Source: PFL35 sp041550515
GTDB taxonomy: Archaea; Thermoplasmatota; E2; DHVEG-1
DNA: 6,853 nucleotides
NCBI GenBank assembly: GCA_041550515.1
Contig: JBFEOQ010000069.1
Span: 1 to 6,853, forward strand
Direction: 5' to 3'
Below, piece by piece: positions 1-5,213 of this stretch. The stretch's first letter is position 1. Each line of letters opens with the position of its first letter. Both the position numbers and the translations under genes were made by a program. The notes under the pieces are model-generated. The model ran no database searches. It saw nothing but the letters and a program-made list of their open reading frames with translations, and was not told the origin of the DNA.

Positions 1-2
1 CT

Positions 3-467
3 GATAAATCCTTTGAACATGCTAAATTTCTTGGTAGGGCTATGCAGTATATTAATTTCATTCGTGATATTAATGAGGATAATCAATTAAATAGGCTATA
101 TTTTCCTAAAGAGGAATTAGAATCATTTGGTTTGGATAATCTTCATACTGAGTATGTTTTAAAAAATAAACAGTCTTTTCAAGCGTTTATTGATAAACAA
201 TTGGAACGTTATTGTGGATGGCAGGAATGGGCTGAAATGGGTTATAATTTTATCTCCAAACGTTATCTTATCCCTATAAAAACTGCCTCAGAGATGTATA
301 AATGGACAGGAAGAAAAATCCATAAAAATCCATTTATGATTTATGAACTAAAAGTCAAACCTATGGTAAGTCAAATTGTATTAAATACCGTGGTTAATAT
401 TATAGATGTTATGGTTAAGAAAGACCAGCAAATACAATGTGATTTAACGCATAAAAATTTTTATTAG
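3..467 (+). CDS. Squalene/phytoene synthase family protein, C-terminal part (5' end outside the window)
   Basis: The reading frame is open from base 3 with no upstream stop, so the gene begins before the window; the ATG at 42 is internal. Family members join two prenyl diphosphates head to head (two GGPP to phytoene, or two FPP to squalene). The second Asp-rich Mg2+-diphosphate motif is clear: FIRDINED at about 60-80, with D-I-N-E-D giving DxxxD. It is followed by the family's usual R-L-Y-F-P-x-E-E-L. The later GYNFISKRYLIPI and ASEMYKWT stretches fit the C-terminal helices of phytoene synthase-like enzymes, including archaeal ones. The first Asp-rich motif must lie outside the window. A same-strand UbiA prenyltransferase gene follows after about 130 nt, suggesting an isoprenoid or carotenoid cluster. 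Phytoene synthase is preferred over squalene synthase, but the product cannot be settled from this fragment. Confidence 0.88.
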   Translation, partial: DKSFEHAKFLGRAMQYINFIRDINEDNQLNRLYFPKEELESFGLDNLHTEYVLKNKQSFQAFIDKQLERYCGWQEWAEMGYNFISKRYLIPIKTASEMYKWTGRKIHKNPFMIYELKVKPMVSQIVLNTVVNIIDVMVKKDQQIQCDLTHKNFY

Positions 468-585
468 TATTATAAAAAATTGAAAAAATTTCAATAAAAA
501 ACTATAATATTATAATAATTATCTGTCTGCGGAGTACTTTAATATAAGGGCATTCATATTAATTAAAAAATAGGTTTACTATATA

Positions 586-590
586 GGAGG
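586..590 (+). promoter_or_regulatory. Shine-Dalgarno site of the UbiA gene
   Basis: A perfect GGAGG lies in the gap after the phytoene synthase gene. No in-frame ATG, GTG or TTG follows it at the usual distance. The in-frame codons there are CTG 591 (directly adjacent), ATT 597 (6-nt spacer) and ATA 600 (9-nt spacer). Other genes in this window have spacers of 6-10 nt, so ATT 597 or ATA 600 is the likely start. Confidence 0.7.
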
Positions 591-599
591 CTGAAAATT

Positions 600-1526
600 A
601 TATTATTCTGTTATATAAAGCAATTTATTAAGCTAACAAGAGCTCATATTGGTGTTGCTGTTCTCCCATCATTTTTATTAGGTTATTTATTTGCTCTTGC
701 TATTGGCTATGAATTTAATTTATTTATTTTTTTAATTGGATTTATAATTATTTTCTTTTTGTATGCTTCTGCATCTTATATTAATGATTATTATGATTAT
801 GAATCAGATAAACATAACATACAATTTGGTTTTTCAGGTGGAAGCGGTGTTCTTCAAAAATATCCAGAATTAAAAGAATTTACACGTATTTTAGCATTTA
901 TTTTCCTTTTAATTTCTATTATTTTAACAATTATTTTAGCAGTATTTACATTTATACCATTATGGTCTATTGCATTTGTTGGTATCGGTGCTTTTTTTGC
1001 TTGGTTTTATTCAGCTCCACCAATTCGTTTGTCATATAAAGGTGTGGGTGAATTACCTCATTTTATCGCAGGTCTAATGAATACTGCATGGGGTTATTTA
1101 CTCATTGCTGGAACCATTGATTTTATATTAGTTATCTTTGCAATTCCTCTATCACTTCATCTTTTAAATGTTATTTTGATTTTTGAAATACCTGATAAAG
1201 AAGCTGATATACATGGTGGAAAAAGAAATTTTATTGTTAATCATGGAAGAAAACATAGTTTCCTTTTAATTTGTATTATATTCTGGATTGTTACTTTATA
1301 TTTTTTTATTCTATCATATTTAAACTGGTATTCAAATTTTATAAATTTTTATTTCATATCATTATTTTCATTAATTCCTTCGATAATTTCAACAATAATA
1401 TTTATTAAAAAACCATTTGAATACTCTATTGCAACTAAGTCAGCAATTCAAACAGCAATTTCATTATTTATATTTTCAATTGGAATAGTATTTTATTTTA
1501 TTGGCTTGTCAGTATCTATTGTTTAA
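600..1526 (+). CDS. UbiA-family prenyltransferase, integral membrane (non-canonical start proposed)
   Basis: UbiA enzymes transfer a polyprenyl group from its diphosphate to an acceptor inside the membrane. Counting from ATA 600 (308 aa), the first Asp-rich motif N-D-Y-Y-D-x3-D (NDxxDxxxD) is at residues 62-70 and the second, D-K-E-A-D, at 199-203, followed by the usual GGKR. About eight or nine hydrophobic helices alternate along the protein. The GGSGVL after motif 1 and the YSAPPIRLSYKGVGE loop resemble MenA-type enzymes, but lycopene elongase or a lipid prenyltransferase is also possible, given the phytoene synthase upstream. The first conventional start, TTG 759, would give 255 aa and remove the first helix, including the family-like FIKLTRAH segment. 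The frame is open upstream to a stop at 564-566 and a strong GGAGG sits at 586-590, so the start is probably ATA 600 or ATT 597. The 3' end overlaps the convergent gene by 11 nt. Confidence 0.85.
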   Translation: MLFCYIKQFIKLTRAHIGVAVLPSFLLGYLFALAIGYEFNLFIFLIGFIIIFFLYASASYINDYYDYESDKHNIQFGFSGGSGVLQKYPELKEFTRILAFIFLLISIILTIILAVFTFIPLWSIAFVGIGAFFAWFYSAPPIRLSYKGVGELPHFIAGLMNTAWGYLLIAGTIDFILVIFAIPLSLHLLNVILIFEIPDKEADIHGGKRNFIVNHGRKHSFLLICIIFWIVTLYFFILSYLNWYSNFINFYFISLFSLIPSIISTIIFIKKPFEYSIATKSAIQTAISLFIFSIGIVFYFIGLSVSIV

Positions 1527-2514
1527 ATTTTACTGGTATAAAACTTATTATAATCACTAAAATTGGTCCGATTATAATCCCACACCAAAAAATTAGACCA
1601 AATAATCCTAATAAAAATATTTTTAATCTTTTACTTATATTTAATTTATCACTTGATTTTATTGTTGTTCTTAATAAAAAATATCCAAAAATTAATGGTA
1701 ATAAAACAAAGATGAAAGTCACAATAATTGATGAACTTACAGATGATACCAATATTGCATTTATCATTTGCATCAATATGATAAAACCACTACCAATATA
1801 TAGAAAAGAAGTAAACATCAAAACTAGTCTGTAGAGATTGATTCTTGAATAATAATCATTTTTTCTCTGCCATAATAATATTCCAAATCCGATAATGATT
1901 GTGAGATATAATGGAGCAAGTATTAAAGCTATATTTTGTCCTTCCCAGATATGAATATTTATAGTGTCTATTGGAATCAATAGCCACTCAGTTAGTGAAA
2001 AAGTTTCAACAAAACCAATGGCAACTCCTACCTTACCAATTCCTATTTCATCAAATATTGCAATGTAATATAATCCTGTATCATTAACATTTATGTCAAC
2101 ATCAGTAGTATAATAATAACTAGTGGGGGTAAAAGGTTCATATTCTCTATCTTCAGCTTCTATTCCCTCAAAAACTAAAAATCCATAGTCAGATGGTAAT
2201 TCAACTCCAGAGGGTAGTACCCCATTTGATTTTAAATTCTTCCCCATTATGACAACTCCTGGAGTAAATTCTTCTTCAACAACAAAAATAGATATTCTTA
2301 ATCTTTGACCTTGCATCATGGAAAATTTATAGTATTTCACTTCACCAGTTTCATGAATTTCATCATAAATAGCCCAGGATTTAGTCGGTTCTTTAATCTC
2401 TATTGAACTTTCAAGATTAATATTTTCTCCACCAGCTATTGGAACATGAGCAATGGTATTAATAGTAAATAAAAGAGATACAAACATTATAATTATATAA
2501 ATTCTTAGTTTCAT
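1516..2514 (-). CDS. Exported PPC-like domain protein with C-terminal multi-helix membrane region; mature N-terminal His predicted
   Basis: The protein has 332 residues. Residues 1-22 form a signal peptide with a likely cut at TIA|HVP, leaving His23 as the mature N-terminus. Residues 24-170 are a beta-rich extracytoplasmic domain. Its pattern (KSWAIYDEI, E-V-K-Y-Y-K-F, G-Q-R-L-R-I-S-I, then T-G-L-Y-Y-I-A-I) resembles bacterial/archaeal pre-peptidase C-terminal (PPC) beta-sandwich domains. From about 193 onward there are four or five hydrophobic helices (193-215, 225-251, 260-282, 298-327, the last long enough to be two). The topology is thus an outside sensor- or binding-like domain on a membrane base. 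I see no catalytic motif and do not recognise a named family. No Shine-Dalgarno site precedes ATG 2514 and an in-frame stop lies close upstream, so the start is firm and the mRNA may be leaderless or weakly led. The N-terminal A|H-x-P resembles the two SOR-like proteins at 3389-5025. Confidence 0.8.
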   Translation of the reverse strand: MKLRIYIIIMFVSLLFTINTIAHVPIAGGENINLESSIEIKEPTKSWAIYDEIHETGEVKYYKFSMMQGQRLRISIFVVEEEFTPGVVIMGKNLKSNGVLPSGVELPSDYGFLVFEGIEAEDREYEPFTPTSYYYTTDVDINVNDTGLYYIAIFDEIGIGKVGVAIGFVETFSLTEWLLIPIDTINIHIWEGQNIALILAPLYLTIIIGFGILLWQRKNDYYSRINLYRLVLMFTSFLYIGSGFIILMQMINAILVSSVSSSIIVTFIFVLLPLIFGYFLLRTTIKSSDKLNISKRLKIFLLGLFGLIFWCGIIIGPILVIIISFIPVKFKQ

Positions 2515-2741
2515 AATATTAAAGTGTATAATTTACAGACTATTAATTTCTTGTATAATTTTTCTCTAAATTGATAAAATTAATTGAATATCTTTTTTTC
2601 TATTTTTTTGAAGTTTTTAACAATTTGTTGTTTAATATCAGTTTACAAGTAAAAATAAAACTTAAATCCTAAATAAATACAAATATGTAGAAATACCAAT
2701 ATACATTTACATAATCAGAATATTCCATATTAATTTAGTAG

Positions 2742-2750
2742 AAAGGTGAT
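2742..2750 (+). promoter_or_regulatory. Shine-Dalgarno site overlapping the annotated GTG of the GDT1-family gene
   Basis: AAAGGTGAT matches the anti-SD-complementary archaeal consensus (GGAGGTGAT) in all but two positions. The only conventional start, GTG 2746, lies inside this element and so would have no RBS of its own. The in-frame ATA at 2755 sits 8 nt after the part of the site equivalent to GGAGG, matching spacers elsewhere in the window. ATA 2755 is therefore a serious candidate for the real start. Confidence 0.5.
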
Positions 2751-3306
2751 AACTATATTTGAAGATTTTATTATTCCATTTCTTGCAATTGCAATTGCTG
2801 AATTAGGAGATAAAACACAAATATCTATTCTTCTACTATCCTCTAGAACAAAAAAATATAGTTACATCTTTTTAGGAGTTTTTCTAGCATTTTTAACAGT
2901 GGATGGTATAGCAATTATAGCAGGAAAACTGATTACTTCTTTTGTTGATGTAACAATTTTAAAAACTATTTCAGGAATTATTTTTATCATCTTTGGAATG
3001 TATATACTCCTTAATAAAAAGAAAGAAAAAGAAGAGAAAAAATATGATAAGAACATCTTTATTTCAGCCTTCCTTATGATTTTTTTAACTGAATGGGGTG
3101 ATAAAACACAAGTAGCAGCAGCACTTTTTGCTACACAATATAATGTTTTATTAGTACTCATTGGAACAATGCTTGCTTTAAGCTTGCTTTCACTTATAGC
3201 AATATTTTTTGGAAAAATTTTAAGGTCACGATTAAATCAAGAATTAATAAAAAAGGTGGCAGGGATTGTTTTTATTATCCTTGGATTAACTTTTTTTATT
3301 TTATAA
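2746..3306 (+). CDS. GDT1/UPF0016 (TMEM165, MneA-type) family divalent cation transporter
   Basis: This is a 186-residue protein with six hydrophobic helices in two homologous halves. Each half carries the family signature E-x-G-D-K-T: E19-L-G-D-K-T24 in the first helix and E116-W-G-D-K-T121 in the fourth. A highly charged Lys/Glu loop at about 91-102 joins the halves. Members in eukaryotes and bacteria move Mn2+ and/or Ca2+ (with protons) across membranes; the acidic residues of the two motifs form the cation site. Mn2+ export is the likeliest role here but Ca2+ cannot be excluded. Length and architecture are normal for a complete two-repeat member. The start may be GTG 2746 or ATA 2755; the difference is three residues and does not touch the first motif. 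No mntR-type regulator gene or Mn riboswitch was recognised next to it. Confidence 0.92.
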   Translation: MITIFEDFIIPFLAIAIAELGDKTQISILLLSSRTKKYSYIFLGVFLAFLTVDGIAIIAGKLITSFVDVTILKTISGIIFIIFGMYILLNKKKEKEEKKYDKNIFISAFLMIFLTEWGDKTQVAAALFATQYNVLLVLIGTMLALSLLSLIAIFFGKILRSRLNQELIKKVAGIVFIILGLTFFIL

Positions 3307-3361
3307 GTAATTCAACTTATATTTAATTATAATTACAAGATTTGAAATCCAGTTTATTAAT

Positions 3362-3377
3362 AAAAAAAATGTTTTTT
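3362..3377. terminator. Back-to-back T-tracts between convergent genes
   Basis: An A8 at 3362-3369 reads as T8 on the minus strand, 20 nt past the stop of the 3389-3865 gene. A T6 at 3372-3377, followed by T5 at 3381-3385, lies on the plus strand past the GDT1-family stop. Archaeal RNA polymerase terminates at oligo-T without needing a hairpin, so this spot could end transcription in both directions. In such an AT-rich genome this is suggestive only. Confidence 0.35.
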
Positions 3378-3388
3378 ACTTTTTGAAA

Positions 3389-3865
3389 TCAAATCCTTTT
3401 TCTTCGCAAAAATAAGATAAATGCTATCGATAATCCTAAAAGGATTAATTCAAAACCTGGTGTAGATTTATCACCATTTTCATTAGATGTAACATTTTCA
3501 GTACTTTTAACAGTTAAAGAATCTTCAGTATTACCTCCTCGGATACATTCTGTTTCAACTTTTAATATATCACCATCATTTGCTGAAACATTAAAAGATA
3601 AAGTAAAGGTATTTGATGAGGTTTGACTAGTATAATCCTCATCAATTATATTAACCCCATTTTTATAAACTTCAACCTTTTCAATGTAATGAGTTTCTTT
3701 ATTATCAGTATTATGTGAAATTGTGACAGTTAGTCGTTGCTCGTTAAAATTATAACTTATATAAACGTTACTAGCAGGGTGTCCAAAGACACAATTTGAA
3801 CTAATAATTAATATTAAAAAAAACCATATTATACTCAAAATTTTTAATGTTTTTAATTTTTTCAT
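3389..3865 (-). CDS. Surface-anchored SOR-like (desulfoferrodoxin-like) His/Cys domain protein with PGF-CTERM-like anchor
   Basis: The protein has 158 residues. Residues 1-28 are a signal peptide ending CVFG|HP, so the mature chain should begin at His29. Residues 29-119 form one beta-rich domain with His51 (ISHN), His59 (T-H-Y-I-E-K-V-E-V-Y-K-N-G) and Cys107 (V-E-T-E-C). The HYIEKVEVYKNG and G-D-I-L-K-V-x-x-x-C patterns recall superoxide reductase/desulfoferrodoxin iron domains (HYIxWIExxxDG and the C-N-x-H-G end), but the last His of that family is missing. A polar linker (about 120-135) leads to TPGFE, a hydrophobic helix and RRKRI, the layout of an archaeosortase-processed PGF-CTERM tail. 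The protein thus probably sits on the outer cell surface as a metal-binding or redox protein; the metal is unknown. It has its own SD (AAAGGAGG at 3873-3880 on the minus strand, 7-nt spacer) and lies 87 nt downstream of the same-strand 72-aa membrane protein. It is a close paralog of the protein at 4288-5025. Confidence 0.8.
   Translation of the reverse strand: MKKLKTLKILSIIWFFLILIISSNCVFGHPASNVYISYNFNEQRLTVTISHNTDNKETHYIEKVEVYKNGVNIIDEDYTSQTSSNTFTLSFNVSANDGDILKVETECIRGGNTEDSLTVKSTENVTSNENGDKSTPGFELILLGLSIAFILFLRRKRI
3509..3781 (-). repeat. Diverged inverted duplication, arm 1 (SOR-like domain)
   Basis: This stretch encodes residues 29-119 of the minus-strand protein. It aligns with residues 26-115 of the plus-strand protein at 4288-5025 with one single-residue gap and, counted by eye, about 55 identities in 91 positions. 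The arms are in opposite orientation, pointing to an old inverted duplication around the small membrane protein gene. Confidence 0.75.
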
Positions 3866-3952
3866 TATAATTCCTCCTTTATCAAAATTTTAAGTTATAT
3901 TAAATCTGTTTCTTGATTAATAATTTTTTTCTATTTAAGAACTACTAAGATT

Positions 3953-4171
3953 TTAAATATAAATTAAAACACCTAAAATGCTATGAAAAATACCTAAAAC
4001 AATCGAAAGAAATGCTAAACGATAATGCCATTGTACTGACACCTTTATCCTGTTTTTACGTTTTAATATCGCTAATAAAGCAGTTATTAAAAAAAATCCA
4101 ATTGTAATAATTCCAAGATATACAATGAATGGAATTCCTAAAATATAAAAGTACGAAATATCTTGTAACAT
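3953..4171 (-). CDS. Small two-helix membrane protein with His-x13-His (possible heme-b site)
   Basis: The product has 72 residues and two hydrophobic helices, about 9-36 and 50-72. A basic loop (KRKNRIK, 37-43) between them should be cytoplasmic, placing both ends outside. The second helix begins V-S-V-Q-W-H49-Y-R and contains His63 in I-F-H-S. The two His are 14 positions apart, the His-x13-His spacing seen on helices of cytochrome b and ferric-reductase type proteins, where they ligate hemes near opposite membrane faces. Two helices alone would not enclose heme, so an oligomer would be needed. The ATG is well supported by GGAGG at 4178-4182 on the minus strand with a 6-nt spacer. The gene precedes the anchored SOR-like protein on the same strand and is divergent from the second SOR-like gene, so a joint role as a membrane electron or metal relay is a reasonable guess. 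No named family is recognised with certainty. Confidence 0.75.
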   Translation of the reverse strand: MLQDISYFYILGIPFIVYLGIITIGFFLITALLAILKRKNRIKVSVQWHYRLAFLSIVLGIFHSILGVLIYI

Positions 4172-4216
4172 TTTTTTCCTCCAAATCTTTTATTTTTTTA
4201 TTTATAATTTTCTGAT

Positions 4217-4240
4217 AAGAAAAAATATATATAAAAGCTT
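4217..4240. promoter_or_regulatory. Putative bidirectional TATA element between divergent genes
   Basis: The 116-nt gap between the divergent starts (4171 minus, 4288 plus) has a strong box, AAAAATATATATAAAAG (4221-4237), preceded by purines at 4218-4220. On the plus strand a start about 26 nt downstream (near 4257) would give a leader of about 30 nt ahead of the SD at 4272-4278. On the minus strand the same bases read CTTTTATATATATTTTT and would start near 4205, giving a leader of about 34 nt. A second weaker minus-strand box (AAATTATAAATAAA) lies at about 4195-4208. Confidence 0.45.
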
Positions 4241-4271
4241 TGTATTAACAATTGTTAAATCTTGGTTTTAA

Positions 4272-4278
4272 AGGAGGT
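4272..4278 (+). promoter_or_regulatory. Shine-Dalgarno site of the PKD-bearing SOR-like gene
   Basis: AGGAGGT is followed by an A-rich spacer to ATG 4288 (10 nt after GGAGG). It fixes the start and is the best SD match in the window. Confidence 0.7.
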
Positions 4279-4287
4279 TAAAAAAAA

Positions 4288-5025
4288 ATGAAAATTAAAA
4301 AATATTTGTTTGTAGCTTTAATAATTATAAGCACATCTTTTTTTGTGAATCAAGTAGTTGCTCATCCACCTGAAAATATTGATTTATCATATAACATATC
4401 CACACAAGTATTAACCGTAACAATAACACATAATACAGCAAATCTCAACTCACACTATGTTGATAAAGTTGAGGTATACAAAAACGATGTGTCAATTATT
4501 GAAAAGGATTACACTAGTCAACCTTCAAACACCTTTACATTAACATTTAATTTCCAAGCTTTTGTAGGTGATATAATAAAGGTTGAAGCAGAATGTAATC
4601 AAGTAGGAAAAACTGAAGAAACAATAACTGTGACCGATAACACTCAAAACAATCCGCCGACGAAACCAATAATACAAGGTCAAACAAAAGGAAAAACAGG
4701 AACTCTTTATGAATATAGTTTTTATTCTACAGACCCAGATGGAGACAATCTATCATATTGTATAGATTGGGGAGATAATAGTGGCGAAGTTTGTATTGGT
4801 CCTTTCCCATCTGGAATTGAACAAAAATCTTCATATTCATGGGATGAAGAAGACACCTACTTAATTAGAGCAAAAGCTAGAGATATTAACGGTGCTGAAA
4901 GCGATTGGACAACATTAGAAGTTAATATGCCTAAAATATATATCCATAATCCAACTATACAACTATTTATGAAAATATTTAATCGCTTTCTTATTTTTGA
5001 AAAAATACTAAACCAAATAATATAA
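4288..5025 (+). CDS. Exported SOR-like His/Cys domain protein with PKD domain and amphipathic C-terminal tail
   Basis: The protein has 245 residues. The signal peptide (1-25) ends QVVA|HPP, predicting a mature N-terminal His26. Residues 26-115 match the anchored paralog at 3389-3865, with His48 (ITHN), His56 (S-H-Y-V-D-K-V-E-V-Y-K-N) and Cys103 (E-A-E-C-N). The Cys is followed by N-Q-V-G where superoxide reductases have N-x-H-G, so a fourth His is absent. Residues 125-214 are a PKD-like domain: STDPDGDNLSY, IDWGDNSGE, YSWDEEDTYLIRAKARD, NGAESDW. Cys158 and Cys169 in it could form a disulfide. It has no membrane anchor; it ends in an amphipathic tail, F-N-R-F-L-I-F-E-K-I-L (231-241), shared in pattern with the peptidase downstream. 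The likely role is an extracellular metal-binding or redox protein held at the surface through the PKD domain or tail. It is divergent from the small membrane protein gene. Function and metal remain inferred. Confidence 0.8.
   Translation: MKIKKYLFVALIIISTSFFVNQVVAHPPENIDLSYNISTQVLTVTITHNTANLNSHYVDKVEVYKNDVSIIEKDYTSQPSNTFTLTFNFQAFVGDIIKVEAECNQVGKTEETITVTDNTQNNPPTKPIIQGQTKGKTGTLYEYSFYSTDPDGDNLSYCIDWGDNSGEVCIGPFPSGIEQKSSYSWDEEDTYLIRAKARDINGAESDWTTLEVNMPKIYIHNPTIQLFMKIFNRFLIFEKILNQII
4363..4632 (+). repeat. Diverged inverted duplication, arm 2 (SOR-like domain)
   Basis: This stretch encodes residues 26-115 of the plus-strand protein and pairs with 3509-3781 in inverted orientation. The similarity stops at the end of the SOR-like domain; the C-terminal parts (PKD plus tail here, PGF-CTERM-like anchor there) are unrelated, so a domain swap accompanied or followed the duplication. 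Confidence 0.75.
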
Positions 5026-5049
5026 ACCAACAATCAAGTCCCTTAACTC

Positions 5050-5059
5050 TTTTTTTTTT
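5050..5059 (+). terminator. Oligo-T terminator after the PKD-bearing SOR-like gene
   Basis: A run of ten T begins 25 nt past the stop codon, with no evident hairpin. Uninterrupted T-tracts of this kind are sufficient for archaeal intrinsic termination. It separates this gene from the peptidase gene, which has its own SD and probable promoter. Confidence 0.5.
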
Positions 5060-5089
5060 AAAAAATTAATTAACCACAGTTAAACTAAA

Positions 5090-5160
5090 TTATATAAAGA
5101 AACATATGTTACAAAAAATAATCGTATATTGTCGAATTTATTTTAAAAATTTTTAAATAT
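5090..5160 (+). promoter_or_regulatory. Candidate promoter boxes for the C10 peptidase gene
   Basis: Two TATA-like stretches lie in the 188-nt gap: TTATATAAAG at about 5090-5099 and TTTTTAAATATTTG at about 5150-5163. The second would place a transcript start near 5182, giving a leader of about 30 nt that includes the SD at 5201-5206. The first would give a leader of about 95 nt. The local AT content makes both calls weak; the rest of this gap shows nothing else recognisable. Confidence 0.3.
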
Positions 5161-5200
5161 TTGTATTTTGATTCATATATTAATCTTATTATAGTTTAGA

Positions 5201-5206
5201 GGGAGG
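5201..5206 (+). promoter_or_regulatory. Shine-Dalgarno site of the C10 peptidase gene
   Basis: GGGAGG stands 7 nt before ATG 5214 and supports that start. Confidence 0.65.
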
Positions 5207-5213
5207 AAAAAAT

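Noticed and set aside
42..467. ATG 42 as the start of a complete 141-aa gene
   Set aside because: The frame is open back to base 3 and the upstream residues continue the family alignment (H-A-K-F-L-G-R-A before M-Q-Y-I-N), so this is an internal Met.
759..761. TTG 759 as the UbiA start
   Set aside because: It lies within a hydrophobic helix just before the NDxxD motif, has no SD, and would drop a family-typical first helix that is encoded in frame upstream.
2515..2745. Possible small RNA or riboswitch (for example Mn-responsive) upstream of the GDT1-family gene
   Set aside because: The 231-nt gap is nearly all A and T, with no GC-rich paired stems or conserved core that I could find; only promoters for the flanking genes are expected.
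2862..3161. Minus-strand 99-codon open frame inside the GDT1-family gene
   Set aside because: It lies wholly antisense to a well-supported transporter gene and its translation shows no recognisable family.
3779..3793. Possible lipobox at S-S-N-C in the anchored SOR-like protein
   Set aside because: The residue before Cys is Asn rather than Gly, Ala or Ser, and a better signal peptidase site (VFG|HP) follows, conserved with the paralog.
4191..4240. Short AT repeats as a possible CRISPR or direct-repeat element
   Set aside because: The runs are low-complexity TATA and A/T tracts without regular spacing or repeat units.
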